NCBI GenBank assembly: GCA_900557175.1
Contig: USSL01000090.1
Span: 1 to 7,029 of the forward strand
Source: an uncultured Eubacteriales bacterium
GTDB lineage: Bacteria; Bacillota; Clostridia; Lachnospirales; Lachnospiraceae
DNA: 7,029 nucleotides
Direction: 5' to 3'
In this document: piece by piece, positions 1 through 5,085 of the stretch
How the letters are laid out: each line of letters opens with the position of its first letter
Numbering within the stretch: the first letter of the stretch is position 1
Translations under genes and position numbers: made by a program
Notes under the pieces: generated by a model
The model's input: the letters and a program-made list of their open reading frames with translations, nothing else
What the model was told of the DNA's origin: nothing
Databases searched by the model: none

Positions 1-260
1 ATAATTGTATACTGTACTTCAAGTTCATGGCAGAGTTTTTGTATACCGGACAGATCAAAGCCGTCAAAACCGAGATCGACAGTAATTGCTTCAAGCTCGA
101 ACCGGTTTGGATAAAAGCGCTTAAGACCGCTCAAAGCGTAGAGCAGGGCGAGACTGTCTTTGCCGCCGGAGATGCCGACAGCAATTTTATCGCCTTCCTG
201 AATCATATGATATGTATCCACGGCTTTTCTGGTATAGCTGAGTAGTTGCTGTAATTTCAT
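1..260 (-). CDS. TtcA-family PP-loop ATPase, N-terminal part (C-terminus outside window)
   Basis: The first 86 codons of a gene that runs off the low-coordinate end. The protein starts MKLQQLLSYTRKAVDTYHMI and carries the PP-loop ATP-binding motif SGGKDS at residues 31-36, followed by LALLYAL and a VDLGFDGFDLSGIQ stretch. This arrangement is characteristic of the TtcA group of tRNA-thiolating enzymes, which adenylate C32 of tRNA and replace its oxygen with sulfur, and is close to TilS. The cysteine motifs that would hold the iron-sulfur cluster in true TtcA are beyond the window, so the exact substrate is unproven; many clostridial homologues are annotated only as TtcA-family. The ATG at 258-260 is preceded by AAGGAG (268-273) at 7 nt spacing, which fixes the start. 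The upstream gap contains a candidate promoter and a 27-bp inverted repeat. The PP-loop family call is firm; the TtcA subfamily is likely. Confidence 0.88.
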   Translation of the reverse strand, partial: MKLQQLLSYTRKAVDTYHMIQEGDKIAVGISGGKDSLALLYALSGLKRFYPNRFELEAITVDLGFDGFDLSGIQKLCHELEVQYTI

Positions 261-288
261 AAATGTTCTCCTTTAAAACAATAAAATA

Positions 289-315
289 GGTTTACATAAT
301 TTTATTATGTAAACC
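289..315. repeat. 27-bp inverted repeat with dif-like (XerD-type) arms
   Basis: Two perfect 11-bp arms, GGTTTACATAA (289-299) and TTATGTAAACC (305-315), flank the 5-bp centre TTTTA; pairing extends to 12 bp with a 3-nt loop. Ten of the 11 arm bases (TTATGTAAAC) match the XerD-side half-site of B. subtilis dif as I remember it, and here they occur on both sides. Alternatives are an operator for the TtcA-family gene, since it lies just downstream of that gene's candidate promoter, or an AT-rich hairpin in its leader. A terminator for the membrane-protein gene is less likely: only 15 bp would remain between it and the next gene's ribosome binding site, too little for a new promoter. The inverted repeat itself is directly visible; its function is inferred. 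Confidence 0.9.
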
Positions 316-334
316 ATAATCATTAAGCTATATT

Positions 335-364
335 ATTATAAAACGGGAGTGTATTAAAAATCAA
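335..364 (-). promoter_or_regulatory. Candidate sigma-A promoter for the TtcA-family gene
   Basis: Read on the minus strand, TTGATT (359-364) is followed after 18 bp by a perfect TATAAT (335-340). Transcription would start near 328 and place the 27-bp inverted repeat at roughly +13 to +39. The -10 is ideal, the -35 matches four of six bases, and the spacer is one longer than optimal. An alternative is TTTACA inside the inverted repeat with TATTTT 19 bp downstream, which is poorer. The sequence match is visible; activity is inferred. Confidence 0.5.
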
Positions 365-413
365 CCATAATTTTTCTAATCTGCAATAAAGTCCGGAATT
401 TTCAGATGAACTA

Positions 414-1019
414 TTATATGATTCCCGGAAGATTTAAAACGCCGGCTGTTGCAAGGCTGTATAGGGCAATGACAAAAGGTTTTCCGAGAAGGATGATTAC
501 TGTGAATTTTTTCCATGTCATACGTGTCAGTCCTGCAATAAAACATAAGACATCATCGGGTGCAGCCGGAAGAAAGATGGCAAGTAAAAACAGAATATCA
601 AATTTCTTTCCTTTTTCAAGCCATAAAATATATTTATCGTAGGTTTGCGGTTTTACAAGCTTTTTAACAAAGGACGTACCATATTTTCTTGAAATATAAA
701 AAGCAAGTAAAGAGCCGATGCACATGCCTGTGTAGCTGTAGATAAAGCCCATTAAAGGTCCGAAGACAACAGCGCCTGCGATACATGTGACAAAGCCGGG
801 AAGTATCGGTATGACAACCTGAATGGCTTGTATAAACATAAAGATAAGCGGGCCTGCGATGCCGGCTTTTGCAATAAAGGCTTCAAGGGACTGCTGGCTT
901 TCAAATATACCGTGTCGGAAGCCGTAGACGGCAAAGATTACGGCTGCAAGTATTGTAGCTGCTGTTGTCACAGCAGTAATCATTGAAATATAGTTTGGTT
1001 GATTTTTTTGCTTCTCCAT
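414..1019 (-). CDS. TVP38/TMEM64 family (VTT/DedA-type) integral membrane protein
   Basis: A 201-residue, strongly hydrophobic protein of the TVP38/TMEM64 group (SNARE-associated Golgi / VTT domain, related to bacterial DedA, YdjX and YdjZ). Hydrophobic stretches lie at about residues 14-33, 55-72, 76-98, 100-110, 142-163 and 172-194. The family signature is seen in the GSLLAFYISRKYG segment (102-114) and in FLPAAPDDVLCFIAGLTRM (149-167), with its conserved proline and acidic pair. Some DedA/VTT proteins are implicated in lipid scrambling or undecaprenyl-phosphate recycling, but the TVP38 branch is poorly assigned, so no substrate is claimed. The length of about 200 residues is normal. The ATG at 1017-1019 has AGGAGG (1028-1033) 8 nt upstream. 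It lies between the recombinase terminator and the TtcA-family gene and has a weak candidate promoter of its own. No convincing terminator follows it. Confidence 0.88.
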   Translation of the reverse strand: MEKQKNQPNYISMITAVTTAATILAAVIFAVYGFRHGIFESQQSLEAFIAKAGIAGPLIFMFIQAIQVVIPILPGFVTCIAGAVVFGPLMGFIYSYTGMCIGSLLAFYISRKYGTSFVKKLVKPQTYDKYILWLEKGKKFDILFLLAIFLPAAPDDVLCFIAGLTRMTWKKFTVIILLGKPFVIALYSLATAGVLNLPGII

Positions 1020-1051
1020 AAGTGCATCCTCCTGTAGTAAGTGTTTTGCTA

Positions 1052-1080
1052 TGTATAAGAAGATACACTAAAATTTTAAA
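1052..1080 (-). promoter_or_regulatory. Weak candidate promoter for the TVP38-family gene
   Basis: On the minus strand TTTAAA (1075-1080) and TATACA (1052-1057) are separated by 17 bp, giving an expected start near 1045 and a leader of about 25 nt that still includes the AGGAGG ribosome binding site. Each hexamer departs from consensus in an AT-rich stretch, so chance is a real possibility. Support comes mainly from position: the gene follows a terminator and needs a promoter in this 113-bp gap. Confidence 0.35.
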
Positions 1081-1132
1081 AAACAGCTAAAAAAATTTCT
1101 TAAGATTTTTAAAGGTTGTCTAAGGAAAGGCT

Positions 1133-1162
1133 AAAAAAGCTTAAAGCAGCTTAAAGCTTTTT
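1133..1162 (-). terminator. Intrinsic terminator after the tyrosine recombinase gene
   Basis: On the minus strand, arms AAAAAGCTT and AAGCTTTTT (1154-1162 and 1134-1142 in plus coordinates), with an inner AAG/CTT pairing after a T-T mismatch, form a hairpin ending in a run of six T. The first arm overlaps the recombinase stop codon (1161-1163) by two bases. The element is built from two exact tandem copies of the 10-mer AGCTTAAAGC (1138-1147 and 1148-1157). The hairpin is AT-rich, so efficiency is uncertain, and it may work in both directions because A and T runs flank both sides. Confidence 0.65.
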
Positions 1163-2240
1163 AGTCTTCACGGAGCCGGATGGCAGTGGCTGCCTGACGG
1201 CGTTTTTCATCGCCGATATCGGCATAGTGTTTCTTTGTTGTATTAACATCCTTGTGACCGAGAACATCGGCAACAAGATAAATATCGCCGGTTTCCCGGT
1301 AAAGATTTGTACCATATGTGCTTCGCAGTTTATGCGGTGTGATGTGCTTATTTGGCGTTACTGCGGAAGCGTATTTGTGGACTAAATCCTGAACAGCACG
1401 GACGCTTATTCTTTTTTTCTGAACAGAAAGAAAGAGTGCATTTTCATGGCCGGAGAGCGGGGCAGTATGGTTTCTTATTTGTTCAAGATAGTCATAGAGC
1501 GCCGTTTCCACTTCGCTGCCAAAGTAGACATACATCTGATTGCCGCCTTTTCGGGTAACTTTGATGGAGTTGTTTTTGAAATCAATATCATTTAAATCAA
1601 GACCGACACATTCGGATACACGGATGCCGGTGCCTAAAAGGAGAGTGATAATCGCCAGATCACGGATCTTCGTTTTTTCATAGTAAGCTTTTTTCTGACC
1701 TTTCAGCGAATCCCCACAGTTTTCAATATAGTCAAGCAGTGAGGCAACCTCGTCAATGTCAAGTTTGATGATAGCTTTTTGATGAAGCTTTGGCATGGAG
1801 ACAAAAAGCGCCGGATTTGTTCGTATAAGCTGATGCTTGAAATAATAGTTGTAAAAACTTCTGAGTGATGACATTTTTCTTGAAAGACCTTTTTCTGTAT
1901 TCATGATAAGTTTGTCATTGGCATCATAAACTTTTAAATATTCCTGATATTCCTCAATATCTACAGGAAGTAACTGATCAAGGACATCGATGGTAAAATC
2001 CTTAAGCGCCATGCCTTTAAACTGAGGATTTCGTTCAAGAAGAAATTTAAAGAAAATTCTTAAATCATAGGCATAAGAAATCCGTGTTTTCGGTGAAGTT
2101 GTCGGTTCAATGGCTCTGAAAAAATCACGGCAAAAAGGCGGAAGCTCTGATAGGACTTCGCGCAGACGCAGTGTATATTCAATAGCCATTTGTTGCTGAT
2201 AGGTCATTGCAGTTTCTTTATTGTTATTTGTATTTGCCAT
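1161..2240 (-). CDS. Tyrosine-type site-specific recombinase (Xer-like integrase)
   Basis: A 359-residue tyrosine recombinase that cuts and rejoins DNA through a 3'-phosphotyrosyl intermediate. The N-terminal SAM-like DNA-binding domain covers about residues 35-150 and the catalytic domain about 160-345. All six catalytic positions are visible: R207 (GTGIRVSE), K231 (VTRKGG), H303 and R306 (HKLR), H329 (LGHKDVNTT) and nucleophile Y339 (KKHYADI). It is longer than typical XerC/XerD (about 300 residues), mainly through an N-terminal extension and an insertion around 85-118 (VDIEEYQEYLKVYDANDK). The ATG at 2238-2240 has GGAGG (2251-2255) 10 nt upstream, favouring it over the internal Met12. It is transcribed alone, with its own promoter, structured leader and terminator. 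No excisionase, relaxase or cargo genes are adjacent, which suggests a resident Xer-like enzyme or an orphan integrase. The family is certain; the role in dif resolution or other inversions is unknown. Confidence 0.93.
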   Translation of the reverse strand: MANTNNNKETAMTYQQQMAIEYTLRLREVLSELPPFCRDFFRAIEPTTSPKTRISYAYDLRIFFKFLLERNPQFKGMALKDFTIDVLDQLLPVDIEEYQEYLKVYDANDKLIMNTEKGLSRKMSSLRSFYNYYFKHQLIRTNPALFVSMPKLHQKAIIKLDIDEVASLLDYIENCGDSLKGQKKAYYEKTKIRDLAIITLLLGTGIRVSECVGLDLNDIDFKNNSIKVTRKGGNQMYVYFGSEVETALYDYLEQIRNHTAPLSGHENALFLSVQKKRISVRAVQDLVHKYASAVTPNKHITPHKLRSTYGTNLYRETGDIYLVADVLGHKDVNTTKKHYADIGDEKRRQAATAIRLRED

Positions 2241-2272
2241 AAAAATAAAACCTCCAAAAATAAAATAACCAT

Positions 2273-2298
2273 GTAAAAGTCTGTTTTTGGTCTTTTAC
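2273..2298 (-). other. Second stem-loop in the recombinase leader
   Basis: The 7-bp arms GTAAAAG and CTTTTAC (2292-2298 and 2273-2279) enclose a 12-nt A-rich loop in the recombinase 5' leader. A T-rich stretch (2255-2270) follows on the minus strand, so the element resembles a weak AT-rich terminator ahead of the ribosome binding site. This could also be a chance pairing in AT-rich DNA. Confidence 0.4.
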
Positions 2299-2308
2299 GA
2301 GAGTAGTC

Positions 2309-2344
2309 AATCTATGCGCCAAATACAGGTTTAACGCAGAGATT
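2309..2344 (-). other. First stem-loop in the recombinase leader
   Basis: On the minus strand AATCTCTGCG (2335-2344) and CGCATAGATT (2309-2318) pair at 9 of 10 positions, with one C-T mismatch and a 16-nt loop. The element begins about 6 nt after the predicted transcription start. As DNA it could instead be a protein-binding inverted repeat, possibly for autoregulation. No known riboswitch class was recognised. Confidence 0.5.
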
Positions 2345-2356
2345 AGTATAAATTCT

Positions 2357-2385
2357 ATAATAGCACAGTTTTTTTCTTATGACAA
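2357..2385 (-). promoter_or_regulatory. Sigma-A type promoter of the tyrosine recombinase gene
   Basis: On the minus strand TTGTCA (2380-2385) and TATTAT (2357-2362) are separated by exactly 17 bp, five of six matches each to consensus. Transcription should begin near 2350, leaving a leader of about 110 nt. The -35 box starts one base after the T-run of the preceding terminator, so the recombinase is set up as an independent unit immediately after the operon end. Confidence 0.75.
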
Positions 2386-2386
2386 G

Positions 2387-2412
2387 AAAAAAGCCGTCAA
2401 ATTACTGACGGC
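2387..2412 (-). terminator. Intrinsic terminator of the sepF-to-rluD operon
   Basis: On the minus strand, stem GCCGTCA (2406-2412) and TGACGGC (2393-2399) with a 6-nt loop GTAATT is followed directly by six T (2387-2392). The GC-rich 7-bp stem plus U-run is a textbook Rho-independent terminator. The TGA stop codon of the pseudouridine synthase gene lies inside the descending arm of the stem. Confidence 0.92.
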
Positions 2413-3329
2413 CTGAGTTTTTTTAATAAATCTTCAAAATATTTTGGTAAAGGTGCTTCAAACTCCATATATTCTCCTGTTGACGGATGAATGAAACCAA
2501 ATACTTTGGCATGCAGTGTCTGACCTTCAAGGTTTCCGAAGGGACTTTTTTGTGGTCCGTAAACACTGTCGCCGACAAGCGGATGTCCGATACTTGCCAT
2601 ATGGACACGAATCTGATGTGTACGTCCTGTTTCAAGCATACATTCAATATAGGTATATTTTCCGAAGCGTTCAAGTACGCGGTAATGTGTTACAGCCTCT
2701 TTGCCATTTTTGTAGTTGACAGCCATTTTCTTTCTGTCCTGCGGTGAACGGCCAATTGGCGCATTCACACATCCTTCATCTTCAGTGAAATTATTGTATA
2801 CAAGAGCGTGATATTTTCGCGTGATGGAATGCACTTTAAGCTGGTCGGCAAGGCTTTGATGCGCCTTATCATTTTTGCATATGATGATGATGCCGGTCGT
2901 ATCTTTGTCAATCCGGTGAACAATGCCCGGCCGCATGACGCCGTTGATGGTTGACAGATTATCTTTGCAGTGATATAAAAGCGCATTGACGACGGTGTGG
3001 CTTTCATGGCCGGCACTCGGGTGAACAACCATATTTTTAGGTTTATTTATAAGAATAACATCATTATCCTCATAAACAATATCCAACGGAATATTTTCAG
3101 GCTGTATATCAAGGCTTACAGGCTCAGGAAGGTATACTTTTATGGTTTGGTTAGGATTTATCTTATAGTTACTTTTCACAGGCTTTAAATCGGCAAATAC
3201 AGCCTCATCTTTAATCAGCTTCTGAATATAGGAACGTGATTTATCAGGCATGGCAGTGCTTAAATATTTGTCGATGCGTATGCCTTTATCGTCCTCACCG
3301 GTATTAAATTCTAAAATTTCATTTTCCAT
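2397..3329 (-). CDS. rluD: RluD/RluA-family 23S rRNA pseudouridine synthase
   Basis: A 310-residue RluA-family pseudouridine synthase, which isomerises uridines in 23S rRNA (helix 69 for RluD itself). An N-terminal S4 RNA-binding domain (about residues 16-70, IRIDKYLSTAMPDKSRSYIQ) precedes the catalytic domain. The catalytic aspartate is D141 in the family motif HRIDKDTTG (138-146). Other conserved segments are INKPKNMVVHPSAGH (94-108), TGRTHQIRVHMASIGHPLVGD and LHAKVFGFIHP. Length and the presence of an S4 domain fit RluD and its B. subtilis homologue YlyB, which likewise follows lspA. The exact target uridine is not provable from sequence. The ATG at 3327-3329 begins 6 nt after the lspA stop; the upstream GAGG is weak, at about 11 nt, so translational coupling to lspA is likely. 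It is the last gene before the operon terminator. Confidence 0.9.
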   Translation of the reverse strand: MENEILEFNTGEDDKGIRIDKYLSTAMPDKSRSYIQKLIKDEAVFADLKPVKSNYKINPNQTIKVYLPEPVSLDIQPENIPLDIVYEDNDVILINKPKNMVVHPSAGHESHTVVNALLYHCKDNLSTINGVMRPGIVHRIDKDTTGIIIICKNDKAHQSLADQLKVHSITRKYHALVYNNFTEDEGCVNAPIGRSPQDRKKMAVNYKNGKEAVTHYRVLERFGKYTYIECMLETGRTHQIRVHMASIGHPLVGDSVYGPQKSPFGNLEGQTLHAKVFGFIHPSTGEYMEFEAPLPKYFEDLLKKLRPSVI

Positions 3330-3335
3330 AAAGTA

Positions 3336-3854
3336 TCAGACCTCGTTTTGAATATGTTTCCTGTCGCTTTTCTTTTTAAATATTGTGTCAAAATCTTCCT
3401 CTTTATAATAAAATAATCCGAGGATGATCAATGCGGCTGCCGATAATGTCACATAAATATCGGCCACATTAAAAATCGGAAAATCAATCAGTTTAAAATA
3501 GAAAAAATCGACAACATAGCCGTGCAAAAGCCGGTCGATAAAGTTTCCGAGTGCGCCTGAAACAATAAATACGCAAAGAATATTCAGGGGAACCATACGG
3601 CGTGTGCGCGGTGTTCTTATATAAATCCACACAAAAGCTGCGACAATAACGATTGTAATTATAATAAAGAAAACACGCTGATTTTGCATCATGCCAAAAG
3701 CGGAACCTCTGTTTTCCAAATATTGGAGTTCAAATACGTCTTTGATGACCGGGATTGCCGGGGCATCCTTCAGATGGGTGACTGCAAGAAATTTGGTCAG
3801 CTGGTCAAGTAATGTCAGTATGATAACTGCAATCATGGCTTTAATATATTTCAT
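3336..3854 (-). CDS. lspA: Lipoprotein signal peptidase (signal peptidase II)
   Basis: A 172-residue aspartyl protease of the cytoplasmic membrane that removes the signal peptide from prolipoproteins after diacylglyceryl modification of the lipobox cysteine. Visible signatures are LDQLTK (16-21), LENRGSAFGM (46-55), GALGNFIDRLLHGYVVDFF (100-118) and FNVADIYV (128-135); D116 and D132 correspond to the catalytic aspartate pair of the family. Four hydrophobic segments (about 3-24, 61-79, 88-106 and 133-150) match the known topology, and the C-terminus is a charged cytoplasmic tail. Length is typical. The ATG at 3852-3854 has AGGAGA (3864-3869) 9 nt upstream, and the aroB stop codon overlaps that ribosome binding site. 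It sits 13 nt after aroB and 6 nt before the rluD-type gene, the usual lspA-rluD pairing in Firmicutes. Confidence 0.97.
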   Translation of the reverse strand: MKYIKAMIAVIILTLLDQLTKFLAVTHLKDAPAIPVIKDVFELQYLENRGSAFGMMQNQRVFFIIITIVIVAAFVWIYIRTPRTRRMVPLNILCVFIVSGALGNFIDRLLHGYVVDFFYFKLIDFPIFNVADIYVTLSAAALIILGLFYYKEEDFDTIFKKKSDRKHIQNEV

Positions 3855-3867
3855 AGCTTCTTCTCTC

Positions 3868-4977
3868 CTATATTGTATGCGGCATTAAAGATATTGCCGC
3901 CTCAAATAATTCTTTGTCACTGACTGTTTTATCAATGACAGCATGTCCTGAAGGTGACAGCAAAATAAATTTAATTTGCCCGTTTTCCATTTTTTTGTCA
4001 AGCTTTGTTGCATTGACGATATTGTCCGCAAAAATATTTTTTTCGTGAAGGACGGTCGGGAGTTTAAACTGTCTGAATGTATTGCATATATCTTCATAGT
4101 CAGATTTTTGAATCAGTCCGCGCCTGAAAGAAATATAAGCGGCAGCGCAGGCGCCGGCACTGACACATTCACCATGAAGCATTTTAAAATCAGAAAGCTT
4201 TTCAATTGCATGGCCTAAAGTATGGCCAAAATTTAAAAGTGCCCGCTCTCCTTTTTCCTCAGGATCATTTTCGACAACCCGGCGCTTAATCTGACAGCTT
4301 TCAAAAACCATTGTTTCAAGGGTGTCAAGGTCGCGGTCAAGAATTTTATCTGCGTTTGATTTGAGCCATTCATAATAGCTGCTGTCTTTAATCAGACCAT
4401 GCTTAATGATTTCGCCCATACCGGATAAATATTCGCGTTCTTTAAGTGTTTTTAATGCACCGAGATTTATATAGACAAGCTTTGGCTGATGAAATGCCCC
4501 AACCATATTTTTGTATGAATTAAAATCAACACCTGTTTTGCCGCCGATGCTGCTGTCAACCTGTGAAAGCAGGCTTGTCGGAAGCTGGATAAAGTCGATG
4601 CCTCTTAAATAGGTTGCTGCGCCAAATCCGGTCAGATCACCGGTAACACCGCCGCCGAGGGCAACAAGTAAGTCCTTACGGTCAAATTTAGATAAGATAA
4701 GATGCTCATAAAGCTTTTGTACAGTCTGAAGATTTTTATGCTTCTCTCCTGCTTCAAAGATATAGGATGTCACCTGTGCGCCGCAGCCGGAAAAAATTTC
4801 AGAGACATCGTTAAGATAAAGCGGTGCAACATTGGATTCAGAAACAATGCAGACACGCCGGCCTTCAAAAATAAGATTACGGGAAATCAGTGTTTCCTTA
4901 AGGCTGCTGTAATCTTTTGAAAATACAATATCATAAATCGGGTGATTCTTATTATCGTGAACGGTGATTGTTTTCAT
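3868..4977 (-). CDS. aroB: 3-dehydroquinate synthase
   Basis: A 369-residue cytosolic enzyme that converts DAHP to 3-dehydroquinate, step two of the shikimate pathway, using NAD and a divalent metal. The NAD-binding GGGVTGDLTGF is at 108-118, followed by LPTSLLSQVDSSIGGKTGVD (132-151) and the Asn-Tyr-Lys-Asn region. Metal ligands E189 (GMGEIIKHG), H252 (NFGHTLGHA) and H268 (LHGECV) are all present. LDKKMENG (326-333) near the C-terminus is also conserved. An in-frame ATG 24 codons upstream (5047-5049) has no ribosome binding site and adds residues not expected for AroB; MKTITV at 4975-4977 has GGAGG (4986-4990) 8 nt upstream and is chosen. It is isolated from other aro genes, lying between divIVA (108 nt upstream, with palindrome and hairpin) and lspA (13 nt downstream). 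Confidence 0.96.
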   Translation of the reverse strand: MKTITVHDNKNHPIYDIVFSKDYSSLKETLISRNLIFEGRRVCIVSESNVAPLYLNDVSEIFSGCGAQVTSYIFEAGEKHKNLQTVQKLYEHLILSKFDRKDLLVALGGGVTGDLTGFGAATYLRGIDFIQLPTSLLSQVDSSIGGKTGVDFNSYKNMVGAFHQPKLVYINLGALKTLKEREYLSGMGEIIKHGLIKDSSYYEWLKSNADKILDRDLDTLETMVFESCQIKRRVVENDPEEKGERALLNFGHTLGHAIEKLSDFKMLHGECVSAGACAAAYISFRRGLIQKSDYEDICNTFRQFKLPTVLHEKNIFADNIVNATKLDKKMENGQIKFILLSPSGHAVIDKTVSDKELFEAAISLMPHTI

Positions 4978-4985
4978 AAGCTGTT

Positions 4986-4990
4986 CCTCC
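4986..4990 (-). promoter_or_regulatory. aroB ribosome binding site that decides the start
   Basis: GGAGG on the minus strand, 8 nt before the ATG at 4975-4977. It selects this start over the in-frame upstream ATG at 5047-5049, which lies inside the leader hairpin and has no purine-rich sequence ahead of it. Confidence 0.85.
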
Positions 4991-4995
4991 AACAA

Positions 4996-5052
4996 TGAAA
5001 TGCCCCATAAAATCCCGGCAGTAAAAGTATGCAAAAGATTTTGGGGCATTCA
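4996..5052 (-). other. Large leader hairpin upstream of aroB
   Basis: On the minus strand ATGCCCC plus AAAATC (5037-5049) pairs with GATTTT, a 2-nt bulge, and GGGGCAT (5000-5014), giving 13 base pairs around a 22-nt loop. A further TGA/TCA pairing outside a single-base bulge extends the stem. The downstream flank TTCATTGTT is only partly U-rich, so it would be a poor intrinsic terminator. It could act as an attenuator, a processing site or a stabiliser separating divIVA from aroB expression. It ends about 5 nt before the aroB ribosome binding site and does not sequester it directly. The structure is seen; the role is unknown. Confidence 0.6.
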
Positions 5053-5061
5053 ATATACGTC

Positions 5062-5083
5062 TCAATTTTCTATAGAAAATTGA
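5062..5083. repeat. 22-bp perfect palindrome just after divIVA
   Basis: The arms TCAATTTTC (5062-5070) and GAAAATTGA (5075-5083) flank a self-complementary TATA, so all 22 bases are palindromic. It begins 2 nt after the divIVA stop codon. No U-run follows, so it is not a standard terminator. The half-sites resemble those of the CodY box (AATTTTC and GAAAATT) but are separated by four bases instead of one. It could be an operator or an RNA hairpin. Confidence 0.85.
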
Positions 5084-5085
5084 AT

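Noticed and set aside
27..245. Plus-strand open frame of 72 codons
   Set aside because: Antisense shadow of the TtcA-family gene, whose minus-strand frame contains the PP-loop motif and a good ribosome binding site.
289..315. Inverted repeat as the intrinsic terminator of the membrane-protein gene
   Set aside because: The stem is only about 25 percent GC, the U-rich flank is interrupted, and only 15 bp would remain before the next gene's ribosome binding site, too little for a promoter. Not excluded but less likely than an operator or recombination site.
379..407. ATCTG/CAGAT pairing after the membrane-protein gene as a terminator
   Set aside because: Only 5 bp with a 19-nt loop and no following U-run.
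406..642. Plus-strand open frame of 78 codons
   Set aside because: Lies antisense to the C-terminal part of the membrane-protein gene; no ribosome binding site or recognisable domain.
1352..1558. Plus-strand open frame of 68 codons
   Set aside because: Antisense to the recombinase catalytic domain; composition looks like a shadow frame.
2309..2344. Core recombination site for the recombinase in its own leader
   Set aside because: The arms are separated by 16 bp, much longer than the 5 to 8 bp typical of tyrosine recombinase core sites.
2241..2350. Riboswitch or T-box in the recombinase leader
   Set aside because: No conserved T-box, SAM, TPP, FMN, cyclic-di-GMP or other aptamer motif could be recognised, and the downstream gene is not a typical target.
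2487..2747. Plus-strand open frames overlapping the pseudouridine synthase
   Set aside because: The minus-strand frame has the full RluA-family catalytic motif; the plus-strand frames have no start signals or family features.
5062..5083. True CodY box at the palindrome
   Set aside because: The half-sites match but the spacing is 4 bp rather than 1, so it does not fit the consensus; kept only as a resemblance.
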